Assembly (NCBI GenBank): GCA_900552645.1
Contig: USAN01000010.1
Span: 1-64,000 of the forward strand
Direction: 5' to 3'
DNA length: 64,000 nucleotides
Origin: an uncultured Bacteroides sp.
Lineage (GTDB): Bacteria > Bacteroidota > Bacteroidia > Bacteroidales > Bacteroidaceae
Part shown: piece after piece, positions 44,792 through 53,276 of the stretch
Layout of the letters: the number at the start of each line of letters is the position of its first letter
Position numbering within the stretch: position 1 is the stretch's first letter
Notes under the pieces: generated by a model
What the model saw: only the letters and a program-made list of their open reading frames with translations
The model's database searches: none
Told to the model about the DNA's origin: nothing
Made by a program: the position numbers and the translations under genes

Positions 44792-46330
44792 TTATCCTGC
44801 CCATCCATCGCGATCTAAATTTCTATAACTTATAGCTTCGGCAATATGTGATGATGCAATATTTTCGCTCCCTTCTAAATCGGCAATCGTACGCGAAACT
44901 TTAAGTATCCTGTCGTATGCTCTTGCCGACAGATTTAGCTTTTCCATAGCAGTCTTCAGCAAAATCAATCCCTTTGAGTCGGGCTGTGCATACTTGTGAA
45001 GTAATTTTGTCTCCATCTGTGCATTGCAGTGTATTCCATGATGTGCCTCAAATCTTTTTTGCTGAATATTGCGTGCTTTTACTACTCTGTCGCGTATAGC
45101 CTCGCTCTTTTCTGTTTCTCCTCTTTCGGATATTTTTTCGAATGGAACTGGTACAATTTCTATATGAAGGTCTATACGGTCAAGAAGAGGCCCCGATATT
45201 TTTCCCAGATACTTTTGAACCTGTCCCGGATTACATATACACTGACGGGTAGGATGATTGTAGTAACCACATGGACAAGGATTCATTGATGCCACAAGCA
45301 TGAAACTGGCAGGATAGTCAAGAGTATACCTAGCACGTGAAATTGATATTTTTCTGTCTTCTAGTGGCTGACGAAGTATCTCAAGTACGCTTCTATTGAA
45401 CTCAGGAAATTCATCTAGAAAAAGTATTCCATTGTGTGCCAGACTTATTTCTCCTGGTTGAGGATTTGCACCACCACCTACCATAGCTACCTGTGATATG
45501 GTATTATGTGGATTGCGGAAAGGACGAATAGCTATCAATGAATCATTTTTTCCTAACTTTCCGGCTATTGAGTGAATGCGTGTAGTCTCAAGACTCTCGG
45601 CTAGTGATAATGGAGGCAAGATTCCGGGTAATCTTTTGGTCATCATCGATTTACCACTTCCGGGGGCACCGATTAGTAAAATATTATGACCGCCTGCTGC
45701 TGCTACCTCCAATGCTCTCTTTACATTTTCCTGTCCTTTTACATCACAGAAATCATATGGAAAGTTTGTTTGGTTTGCATAGAATTCTTCTCGCGTATTA
45801 ACTATAGTTGGCTCTATATTTTTTTCATTGTTAAAGAAGTCAATCACCTCCTTTATATTTTTTACTCCATAAACGTCTAGATTATTCACTACTGCTGCTT
45901 CACGTGCATTCTGAATAGGAAGTATGAGTCCTCTAAATCCTTTTTGCCTTGCAGCAATCGCTATTGAAAGTGCTCCTTTTATTGGTTGCAGACTTCCGTC
46001 CAGACTAAGTTCGCCAATTATCATATAGTTGTTCAGGTGATCGCTCTTTATTATATTGGCCGTAGCCATAATGCCTACAGCCAGCGGTAAGTCATACGAG
46101 GCTCCTTCTTTCCTTATATCGGCAGGTGCCATGTTTATTACTATCTGGCAAGTTGGAAACTTATAACCGTTCACCTGCAACGCTGATATTATGCGTTCGT
46201 GACTCTCTTTTACCGCCGAATCGGGTAATCCTACCAAAAAGAACTTGATTCCTCGCGAGCTATTAACCTCTATAGTTACAGTAGTAGCATCTATGCCCTG
46301 TACTGCTGCAGCATATACTTTTACCAGCAT
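44792..46330 (-). CDS. comM: YifB/ComM-family Mg-chelatase-like AAA ATPase
   Basis: 512 aa. N-terminal ChlI-like domain (AVQGIDATTVTIEVNSSRG, VGLPDSAVKESHERI), then the AAA+ core with Walker A IGAPGSGKSMM, Walker B GILFLDEFPEF, an MNPCPCGYYNHP loop with further Cys residues, and the Arg-finger region GPLLDRIDLHIEI. ComM acts as a branch-migration helicase in natural transformation in Haemophilus and Vibrio; its role in Bacteroidales is not settled. 29 bp after the DUF4369 gene, so perhaps cotranscribed. Confidence 0.9.
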   Translation of the reverse strand: MLVKVYAAAVQGIDATTVTIEVNSSRGIKFFLVGLPDSAVKESHERIISALQVNGYKFPTCQIVINMAPADIRKEGASYDLPLAVGIMATANIIKSDHLNNYMIIGELSLDGSLQPIKGALSIAIAARQKGFRGLILPIQNAREAAVVNNLDVYGVKNIKEVIDFFNNEKNIEPTIVNTREEFYANQTNFPYDFCDVKGQENVKRALEVAAAGGHNILLIGAPGSGKSMMTKRLPGILPPLSLAESLETTRIHSIAGKLGKNDSLIAIRPFRNPHNTISQVAMVGGGANPQPGEISLAHNGILFLDEFPEFNRSVLEILRQPLEDRKISISRARYTLDYPASFMLVASMNPCPCGYYNHPTRQCICNPGQVQKYLGKISGPLLDRIDLHIEIVPVPFEKISERGETEKSEAIRDRVVKARNIQQKRFEAHHGIHCNAQMETKLLHKYAQPDSKGLILLKTAMEKLNLSARAYDRILKVSRTIADLEGSENIASSHIAEAISYRNLDRDGWAG

Positions 46331-46359
46331 TTTATTTCTCGTTTATGTGTTTTAAATAG

Positions 46360-47400
46360 TTATCGTATTTTGCTTGTGCTTTTCTTTTCTGTCTTATCTT
46401 GCAGTAGCTCTCGTAATTTTTTCTTTAGCTTGTCACCATAAATGTTTGTTGTTATTATCTTCTTGTCGGGACCTACCAATATGTTGTATGGAATTGATGT
46501 TATTCTTTGCTGCTTGATGAAGTTGTTATCCCATCCCCTAAAGTCGCATAACTGCTTCCATTCTGTACTGTCTTTTGGCAGTGATGTTGTCCAATCCTGA
46601 CGATCAATGTCAAGCGATATGCTTACAAGTTGAAATTTACTATTTTTCCCGAACTCTTTCTTTATGGATATTAGGGAATCTTGTACAATTTTACTCTCTT
46701 CATCCCAACTGGCCCATACATTAATTAGAGTATACTTATTCTTTAGCATGTCCCATTTTGGAAAAACACCATTCTTGTCGGGTACTGAAATTGTATTTAT
46801 TACTTCAAATTTTGATTGAAGATTCAGTTCTGTGAGTTTTTTTTGCAACATACTCATGTAAGGAGTATCCTTTACATTGCCGTTAAGTATAGCTACAAGC
46901 TTGTCTATTTTTAAATAATCCGGGTTGCTCTTTCTTACATAATACTTGTCAATAAGATAGATGCAGGCATATGACGTAGGATTCTCCTTTATGAAGTTAT
47001 CAATCCAACTATACATACCAATGCTGTCCTTGCCCATTTTACTCTCTTGGATAAGAATATCGTTCAGCTTTTTGTTGTCAGCCTCTCCGTCGATACTAAG
47101 ATTATCTATACTCCCTGAAATTTTTACCTTTTCACCTTTATCTGCAAAAATAGGAATTTCATGACCTCTGTTTAGTATAATGGAAAAAATTGTTAGTGTA
47201 TCGGTAGGAATAGAGTAACTGAACTTTCCATCATTTGCAATTATAGTATCTAGCTTGAATGATGGTTCTTGATAGAAAACGAATATAGTATCTACAGTAA
47301 GATTGCTTACTTCCCCTTTAAGAGTAAACTGATTTCCGTTTTTGCAAGCGCCTAGTATGAATATAGAAATTATAAGGAGTATATGTATTTTCTTCATCAT
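46360..47400 (-). CDS. DUF4369/thioredoxin-fold lipoprotein lacking CxxC
   Basis: 346 aa. Lipoprotein signal (IFILGAC, Cys19). DUF4369 domain (about 25-110: FTLKGEVSNLTVDTIFVFYQ), a helical linker, then a TlpA/AhpC-like fold (about 200-335). The redox motif, usually WATWCxxC, reads WASWDEES: Asp233-Glu-Glu-Ser236 replace both cysteines. The downstream cis-Pro region (TSIPYNILVGPDKKI) is kept. It cannot use a normal dithiol mechanism, so it may be a binding or chaperone protein, or a non-redox relative. Likely cotranscribed with comM. Confidence 0.83.
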   Translation of the reverse strand: MMKKIHILLIISIFILGACKNGNQFTLKGEVSNLTVDTIFVFYQEPSFKLDTIIANDGKFSYSIPTDTLTIFSIILNRGHEIPIFADKGEKVKISGSIDNLSIDGEADNKKLNDILIQESKMGKDSIGMYSWIDNFIKENPTSYACIYLIDKYYVRKSNPDYLKIDKLVAILNGNVKDTPYMSMLQKKLTELNLQSKFEVINTISVPDKNGVFPKWDMLKNKYTLINVWASWDEESKIVQDSLISIKKEFGKNSKFQLVSISLDIDRQDWTTSLPKDSTEWKQLCDFRGWDNNFIKQQRITSIPYNILVGPDKKIITTNIYGDKLKKKLRELLQDKTEKKSTSKIR

Positions 47401-47470
47401 TAATACTTTTTGATGCGAAAATAGTCATTTTAGAGTAAATGTAATGTAAAATGTAAAAGTAAATTATAAA

Positions 47471-47502
47471 AAAAGCGGAGAATCGTATGATTCTCCGCTT
47501 TT
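47471..47502 (-). terminator. Terminator of the TPR/OmpA-like lipoprotein gene
   Basis: AAAAGCGGAGAATC (47471-47484) pairs with GATTCTCCGCTTTT (47489-47502), a perfect 14-bp stem with a 4-nt loop, followed by T-rich sequence on the minus strand. Confidence 0.92.
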
Positions 47503-47527
47503 AAATTATGATATAATAATCAGCTTA

Positions 47528-49204
47528 TTATTTGATAGAGCTTGCGAATTTAGCAAATTCACGATCGTTAGCTGCTTTTGTAGCCATTGAAGCGTCTTTT
47601 GCAATTGCGCTCTTAATGCTGCTGCTTACTAATGAAGCGTTGTTAGTTCTTGCACCAACGATAGCCATTAAGTAGTAAGTCATAGCATCTGGATTCTTGA
47701 TAGCTGACAATGTAGCTTTAGCCTTGTTGTAATCTTTAGCAAGAATCTGAGCCTGAGCAGCACTGTTAGTTGCAACGTTTCCGAATGAATTTACAGCTCT
47801 GTCATACTGACCTTGTTTGATGTAAAGGTTACCCAATGCTTCGTTAGCTGCATTAGCACCATTAGCTTTGCCTAAGTAAGATTCTGCAGCTGCAACGTTG
47901 CCCTTAACAAGTTCGCACAAACCAAGGTTAGCGTTAACTTCAGGAGCATTAGCATTTACAGAAGCTGCTTGTTTGAATAATGATTCAGCTTTGTTTACAT
48001 CACCTGCAGCAAATGCTAATTCACCAAGGTTGTTGTATGCGCGGAAATCATTTGGATATAACTGAGTAGTCTTATTGAAGATAGCTTGTTTGCGAGCATT
48101 GTCGTTAGTCAATGTAGCAGCATAAAGCAATTCTTCTACACTAAGAACTTTTGCGTCCTTGTCGAATGCTTCGTTGATTTCAGCATCGCTGCGACCGATG
48201 ATGTCATAGTTTGCAGTGATACGTGAACGACGCAATTTAGGAAGAATGTCATCAGCAAGATTCTTGTATACAGAAGAGATGTTCTTTATTTCAGTTTCTC
48301 TCTGTTCTGGATCGCTGTACATAGAAAGAACACGTAAGATAAGATCTTTGTCCTGTAAGTTTGATTTAGAAACCAATTCCTGGAAACCTTCCCAGTCCTG
48401 TGCAGTGTACTTAGAATCTACGTTAGTGTCGATTTTACCTTTTTTCAACTGTTTGTTGATGTATTTTTCAGTGTTTCCTTCACGATTTTCTGCAAGACCT
48501 GTGTTAAGTTTAACACCACCATCTGGAGATGCGTAAGCAGAAATTTCGATGTTGTTCAAAGCAAAGTTTTTCTTGTCGCCATTAACTTCCTTAACCTTGT
48601 TGTGGAATTCTTTCATTTCAGCAGAGTTAAGCTGATTGTTGCGCAAGTTTGCCTGCTGGATCAAGAAAAGGATGTTAGCTTCCTGAGCCTGTTTGATAAT
48701 GCGTTGGAAAGCATCATTAGCATAAGAAGCATTTGAGCTTGCTGCAGTTGCAAGTTCAGAAGTTGCGATTACACCATCAGCTATCTTTACAGAAGGGATA
48801 GTATAAGTCTTCTTTCCTTTTTTGATTTTGAAATCAAGATATAATTCAGAATTAGCCATTTCTGGAACATAGTCCCAAGATGCTTTCATTGTATAGCTAC
48901 CACCCATTTTGTAAGAGATGGTTTTGCCATTACCTTCAACTTTTTCTCCCTGGAAAACAGCAGTCTGTCCTTTTGCTTCTCCGCCTTTCCAACGGATAAC
49001 TGGAGTTACTTCTACTGTTGCGTTTTTCTTCATGTATTTTTCAGGAAATTTACCGTTGATAGTTACAGGAACTTTACCACCGATTGCTTCCAATACTTCA
49101 GGGTTAGTTGTGAAATAGTCAGAAGACAACTCTCCCATTTTGCTGCATGATGATAAGGCTATCACCAACAATGCCACTAGAGGCAAATACAACTTTTTAA
49201 TCAT
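47528..49204 (-). CDS. TPR lipoprotein with OmpA-like region, abundant-protein codon bias
   Basis: 558 aa from the ATG at 49204 (a GTG six bases upstream is the alternative). Lipobox LSSC (Cys20). Residues about 25-145 are beta-rich; about 210-310 read NIEISAYASPDGGVKLN then GLAENREGNTEKYINKQLKK, OmpA-like; about 380-530 are TPR-like repeats (YPNDFRAYNNLGELAFAAGD, VNANLGLCELVKGN). Its plan matches the pilus-operon DUF3868 protein. GCT/TTG/AAC-rich codons suggest high expression. Monocistronic with its own promoter and terminator. Probable periplasmic lipoprotein holding peptidoglycan or a protein complex. Confidence 0.78.
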   Translation of the reverse strand: MIKKLYLPLVALLVIALSSCSKMGELSSDYFTTNPEVLEAIGGKVPVTINGKFPEKYMKKNATVEVTPVIRWKGGEAKGQTAVFQGEKVEGNGKTISYKMGGSYTMKASWDYVPEMANSELYLDFKIKKGKKTYTIPSVKIADGVIATSELATAASSNASYANDAFQRIIKQAQEANILFLIQQANLRNNQLNSAEMKEFHNKVKEVNGDKKNFALNNIEISAYASPDGGVKLNTGLAENREGNTEKYINKQLKKGKIDTNVDSKYTAQDWEGFQELVSKSNLQDKDLILRVLSMYSDPEQRETEIKNISSVYKNLADDILPKLRRSRITANYDIIGRSDAEINEAFDKDAKVLSVEELLYAATLTNDNARKQAIFNKTTQLYPNDFRAYNNLGELAFAAGDVNKAESLFKQAASVNANAPEVNANLGLCELVKGNVAAAESYLGKANGANAANEALGNLYIKQGQYDRAVNSFGNVATNSAAQAQILAKDYNKAKATLSAIKNPDAMTYYLMAIVGARTNNASLVSSSIKSAIAKDASMATKAANDREFAKFASSIK

Positions 49205-49274
49205 AGTCACTTTAATTATTAAACATTTGTAATATAAATTCAGCTATAGTACGTTTTCGTGCAAATTATAGCGG

Positions 49275-49282
49275 CAAAGATA
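49275..49282 (-). promoter_or_regulatory. -7 box of TPR/OmpA-like lipoprotein gene
   Basis: Plus CAAAGATA, so minus TATCTTTG, a full consensus match, 71 bp before the ATG; this gives a leader of about 65 nt. Confidence 0.55.
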
Positions 49283-49357
49283 GAAAAAACTAAATTATTC
49301 CCTAACAATGTGAATATCTTTTTTCTAAATATATTAAATATTATAGAAATAGAGTGT

Positions 49358-50302
49358 CTATTTGCCTTTATTTATGCGATATTTATTGTTCCTATATTTA
49401 ATGTTTCGAGGATGGTGCTCAATTATTTCCGACTTGAGCATACTCTTGTCGATATGAGTATATATTTCAGTAGTACCAATGCTTTCATGGCCTAGCATAC
49501 ATTGTATTGCACGAAGATTTGCTCCTCTTTCAAGTAGATGAGTCGCAAATGAGTGACGGAAAGTATGCGGACTTATTGTTTTCGTAAGTCCGATTGCTGC
49601 GGCAAGCTCCTTTATTATATGAAAAATCATTATTCGTGAGATATTCTTGCCGAAGTTGCTTATGAATACAAAGTCCTCAAATCCAGACTTTATGTTTTTG
49701 GAATTACGATCGGGCATGTAAAGAGTTATTTCATTTATAGCACGTGGCGATATTGGTACAAGCCTTTGTTTACCGCCTTTGCCATCCACTTTTATGAAGC
49801 CTTCCTTGAAATAAAGATCGGATAGTTTCAGATTACATAATTCGGACACACGTAGTCCGCAACTGTAAAGTGTTTCAATGATAGCTCGGTTGCGTTGTCC
49901 CTCCTTGGCACTTCTGTCTATACTGTTTATAAGATTATCAATTTCTTCTATAGAAAGTACTTCCGGAAGTTTGAAGCCTAGTTTCGGAAATTCCAGTAAC
50001 TCGGCCGGGTCTGCCTCTATATAATCTTCCATAATCATAAAGTGATAGAATGATCTTACACCCGATAATATTCTGGCTTGCGAGCGGGCATTTATTCCTA
50101 TGTCGCATAGTCCTGCTGCAAACGACTCAAGATCTTCTAGAGTGGCTTCGGTAGGAGATATGTTTTCTATGGTCAGAAACGACAATAGCTTGTCTAAATC
50201 AGTGAGATAGGCATTTACAGTATTTTTGGAAAGAGATTTTTCCAATTTTAAATATTGCGTGTATCTTGTTAATATCTTGGCACTTTTATCTTTACTTATC
50301 AT
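49358..50302 (-). CDS. xerD: Tyrosine site-specific recombinase XerD
   Basis: 314 aa. SAM-like core-binding N domain (YTQYLKLEKSLSKNTVNAYLTDLDKLLSFL) and catalytic domain with the R-K-H-R-H-Y set: SCGLRVSELCNLK (Arg), HTFRHSFATHLLERGANL (His-x-x-Arg), LGHESIGTTEIYTHI (His and nucleophilic Tyr). Resolves chromosome dimers at dif with XerC. Sequence is of housekeeping type: single gene, divergent from aroQ, no att site or phage gene. Ends with a basic tail (PRNIKYRNNKYRINKGK). Confidence 0.88.
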   Translation of the reverse strand: MISKDKSAKILTRYTQYLKLEKSLSKNTVNAYLTDLDKLLSFLTIENISPTEATLEDLESFAAGLCDIGINARSQARILSGVRSFYHFMIMEDYIEADPAELLEFPKLGFKLPEVLSIEEIDNLINSIDRSAKEGQRNRAIIETLYSCGLRVSELCNLKLSDLYFKEGFIKVDGKGGKQRLVPISPRAINEITLYMPDRNSKNIKSGFEDFVFISNFGKNISRIMIFHIIKELAAAIGLTKTISPHTFRHSFATHLLERGANLRAIQCMLGHESIGTTEIYTHIDKSMLKSEIIEHHPRNIKYRNNKYRINKGK

Positions 50303-50312
50303 TTCTTTTTCT

Positions 50313-50343
50313 TAACTTTGCGCGTGATTTTTCTACAAAGGTA
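50313..50343. promoter_or_regulatory. Face-to-face promoters of aroQ operon and xerD
   Basis: Plus TAACTTTG (50313-50320) drives aroQ; minus TACCTTTG (plus CAAAGGTA, 50336-50343) drives xerD. The boxes point at each other and the expected start points fall close together near 50327-50329, so both polymerases cannot fit at once. Confidence 0.5.
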
Positions 50344-50367
50344 TTAAAAGTTCAAAGATAGTGTGAA

Positions 50368-50799
50368 ATGAAAATACAAATTATAAACGGTCCAAACATC
50401 AATTTGTTAGGAAAACGTGAACCATCTGTCTACGGAAGTGTTTCTTTTGAAGAGTATCTCGGTAAATTAAAAATGATGTATCCTGATTTTATTATTGATT
50501 ATTTCCAATCTAATATAGAAGGAGAGATGATTGACAAAATTCATAATGTTGGATTTGATTATGATTTGATTGTTATGAATGCAGGTGCATACACTCATAC
50601 CTCAATTGCATTGCAAGATGCTATAAGAGCAGTTACTTCACCGGTTATCGAGGTGCACATTTCCAATGTACATTCACGCGAGGAATTCAGACATAAATCA
50701 ATGATAGCTTCGGCTTGTCTTGGCGTAATATGCGGATTTGGTCTTGATTCCTACAGACTTGCTATCGAAGGTGGAATTGAAAAAATAAATAATAGATAA
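50368..50799 (+). CDS. aroQ: 3-dehydroquinate dehydratase, type II
   Basis: 143 aa, standard type II length. Dehydrates 3-dehydroquinate in the shikimate pathway. Visible: INGPNINLLGKREPSVYG (active-site lid with catalytic Tyr), QSNIEGEMIDKIH, NAGAYTHTSIALQDAI and EVHISNVHSREEFRHKS. Heads an operon with pyk and three other genes 2-18 bp apart. Confidence 0.97.
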   Translation: MKIQIINGPNINLLGKREPSVYGSVSFEEYLGKLKMMYPDFIIDYFQSNIEGEMIDKIHNVGFDYDLIVMNAGAYTHTSIALQDAIRAVTSPVIEVHISNVHSREEFRHKSMIASACLGVICGFGLDSYRLAIEGGIEKINNR

Positions 50800-50817
50800 C
50801 ATAAAGGTGATAAGATT

Positions 50818-52281
50818 ATGATGTTGAAACAAACAAAAATCGTTGCTTCTATCTCGGATCTGCGTTGTGAGGTGGAGTTTATTAAAGAGCTTTATACAGC
50901 TGGTATGAATGTAGTTAGAATGAATACAGCTCATGCCTCTCGAGAAGGATTCGATAAGTTAATAGGCAACGTACGCGAAGTATCCAATAAAATTGCTATA
51001 CTTATGGACACAAAAGGTCCTGAAGTGCGTACTACTGCAATTACTGGGGGCGAACCAATTCCTTATAAAATAGGAGAAATAGTTAAAGTTGCCGGTAATC
51101 CTGAAATTGAAACTACAAGAGATAATATTTATGTTACCTATCCAGGTTTTGTAAATGATCTTGGTATTGACGGTGTTATACTTATTGATGATGGTGATCT
51201 TGAGTTGAAAGTAATTGACAAGCAAGATGGTTATCTTATTTGCGAAGTACAGAATGATGCAACTCTTGGCAACAAGAAGAGTGTAAATGTACCGGGGGTG
51301 CGTATAAATCTTCCTTCACTTACAGAAAAGGATAAGAATAATATTCTTTATGCTATTGAGAAGGATATTGATTTCATAGCACACTCTTTTGTACGTAACA
51401 AGCAGGATGTTCTAGATATCAAACAAATACTTGATTCAAAAGGAAGCGATATCAGAATCATTGCTAAAATTGAAAATCAGGAAGGTGTTGACAATATAGA
51501 TGAAATACTTGAAGTTGCCGACGGTATAATGGTGGCTCGTGGAGATTTGGGTATAGAGGTACCACAGGAAAAGATACCTGGAATACAGCGCATTCTTATC
51601 AAGAAGAGTATTCTTGCAAAGAAACCTGTAATTGTTGCTACTCAAATGCTTCATACAATGATTAATAACCCTCGTCCTACAAGAGCTGAAGTTACAGATA
51701 TCGCTAATGCTATATACTATCGTACAGATGCACTAATGCTAAGTGGTGAAACTGCTTACGGAAAGTATCCTATAGAAGCGGTAAAGACTATGGCTAAGAT
51801 TGCTGCGCAAGCTGAAAAAGATAAATTGGCCGAGAACGATATTCATATCCCACTAGCCGATAATTCAAATGATGTTACTGCTTTCTTGGCAAAACAAGCT
51901 GTAAAAGCGACAAGTAAACTTAACATACGTGCAATCATTACCGATAGCTATAGCGGTCGTACTGCAAGAAATCTTGCTGCTTTTCGTGGTAAATATCCTG
52001 TTTTGGCAATATGCTATAAGGAAAAGACAATGCGTCATCTAGCTTTATCTTACGGAGTAGAATCTCTTTATATGCCGGAAGAAGCAAACGGACAGGCTTA
52101 TTACTTTGCTGCATTGAGAAAACTTCTTCAAGATGGAGTTCTGTCTGAAAAAGAGATGGTAGCTTATTTGAGTAGTGGCAAGCAGGGAACTCGTACTTCA
52201 TTCCTTGAAATCAACATAGTTGAAGATGTGTTGAAGTATGAATCAGATTATGTTTTACCAAACCGTAATCGCTATCTTTAA
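50818..52281 (+). CDS. pyk: Pyruvate kinase
   Basis: 487 aa. Makes pyruvate and ATP from PEP and ADP. Motifs: TKIVASISDLRCEVEFIKEL, GMNVVRMNTAHASREG, MDTKGPEVRT, the catalytic IAKIENQEGVDNIDEIL and VARGDLGIEVP, and KPVIVATQMLHTMI with MLSGETAYGKYP. The C-terminal effector domain is shorter than in some species but present (LNIRAIITDSYSGRTARNLA). 18 bp after aroQ. Confidence 0.97.
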   Translation: MMLKQTKIVASISDLRCEVEFIKELYTAGMNVVRMNTAHASREGFDKLIGNVREVSNKIAILMDTKGPEVRTTAITGGEPIPYKIGEIVKVAGNPEIETTRDNIYVTYPGFVNDLGIDGVILIDDGDLELKVIDKQDGYLICEVQNDATLGNKKSVNVPGVRINLPSLTEKDKNNILYAIEKDIDFIAHSFVRNKQDVLDIKQILDSKGSDIRIIAKIENQEGVDNIDEILEVADGIMVARGDLGIEVPQEKIPGIQRILIKKSILAKKPVIVATQMLHTMINNPRPTRAEVTDIANAIYYRTDALMLSGETAYGKYPIEAVKTMAKIAAQAEKDKLAENDIHIPLADNSNDVTAFLAKQAVKATSKLNIRAIITDSYSGRTARNLAAFRGKYPVLAICYKEKTMRHLALSYGVESLYMPEEANGQAYYFAALRKLLQDGVLSEKEMVAYLSSGKQGTRTSFLEINIVEDVLKYESDYVLPNRNRYL

Positions 52282-52283
52282 AA

Positions 52284-52922
52284 ATGAAACATACAGATGC
52301 TATTGATGGGTATATCGTAAGTCATATTGATAAGGAGTCGGATTATCTGAAATCTCTGTATAGAGATACACATGTAAAACTTCTCAGACCCAGAATGGCA
52401 TCGGGTCATTTGCAGGGACGAATGCTTAAAATGTTTGTGAGGATGATAAACCCCTCACAAATACTTGAAATAGGAACCTATAGTGGTTATTCGGCATTGT
52501 GCCTGGCCGAGGGATTGAAGGAAGGAGGAATGCTTCATACGTTTGAAATAAATGATGAACAGGAAGATTTTACTCGCCCTTGGCTTGAAAATTCTCCTTA
52601 TGGAGATAAGATAAAGTTTTATATAGGAGATGCTCTAGAGATGGTGCCCTCCATGGATATAGTCTTTGATCTCGCATTCATTGATGGAGATAAAAGAAAA
52701 TATGTGGAATATTTTGAAATGGTGATGAGTAAGTTGTCTACCGGAGGATACATTATTGCAGATAATACTCTTTGGGACGGTCATGTATTGGAAGAACCTC
52801 ATTCTAATGATTATCAAACCATAGGAATAAAGAAATTCAATGATATGATAGCAGAAGATGACAGAGTAGAAAAAGTAATACTTCCGTTGCGTGACGGACT
52901 CACCATAATAAGAAAAAAATAA
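52284..52922 (+). CDS. Class I SAM-dependent O-methyltransferase (family 3)
   Basis: 212 aa. SAM-binding region ILEIGTYSGYSALCLAEGL; the catechol-OMT-like metal site is seen as FIDGDKRKYVEYFEM and IIADNTLWDGHVLE. Members methylate small catechols or phenylpropanoids; substrate here unknown. Only 2 bp after pyk, so translationally coupled. In Bacteroidales the order pyk-methyltransferase-rbfA appears common, from memory. Confidence 0.86.
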   Translation: MKHTDAIDGYIVSHIDKESDYLKSLYRDTHVKLLRPRMASGHLQGRMLKMFVRMINPSQILEIGTYSGYSALCLAEGLKEGGMLHTFEINDEQEDFTRPWLENSPYGDKIKFYIGDALEMVPSMDIVFDLAFIDGDKRKYVEYFEMVMSKLSTGGYIIADNTLWDGHVLEEPHSNDYQTIGIKKFNDMIAEDDRVEKVILPLRDGLTIIRKK

Positions 52923-52934
52923 TATTTAGATAAT

Positions 52935-53270
52935 ATGGAAACAACCAGACAAAATAAGATCTCTCGCTTAATCCAAAAAGAACTGAGCGAAATATTCTTG
53001 TTACAGACCAAGACAATGCATGGTGTAATTGTTTCGGTAAGTGCCGTAAGAATAAGTCCGGATATGAGTATAGCAAGAGTTTACTTGAGCGTATTCCCAT
53101 CTGAAAAATCACAGGATATAGTAAAGAATATTAATGATAATGTAAAATCTATACGTTTTGAACTAGGAAATAGAGTAAGACATCAACTTAGAATTATTCC
53201 AGATCTGAAGTTCTTTGTAGATGATTCACTGGATTATGTTGAAAGAATAGATGAACTATTGAAAAAATAA
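52935..53270 (+). CDS. rbfA: Ribosome-binding factor A
   Basis: 111 aa. Cold-shock and 16S rRNA-processing factor bound to the 30S subunit. Pattern: RLIQKELSEIFL, VIVSVSAVRISPDMSIARVYLSVFPSE, GNRVRHQLRIIPDLKFFVDDSLDYVERIDELL, the type II KH fold. Operon position between the methyltransferase and an ABC permease. Confidence 0.95.
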   Translation: METTRQNKISRLIQKELSEIFLLQTKTMHGVIVSVSAVRISPDMSIARVYLSVFPSEKSQDIVKNINDNVKSIRFELGNRVRHQLRIIPDLKFFVDDSLDYVERIDELLKK

Positions 53271-53276
53271 TTAAAA

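Noticed and set aside
49358..50302. Mobile-element integrase
   Set aside because: Sequence reads as housekeeping XerD; no att repeats, mobilisation or phage genes surround it.
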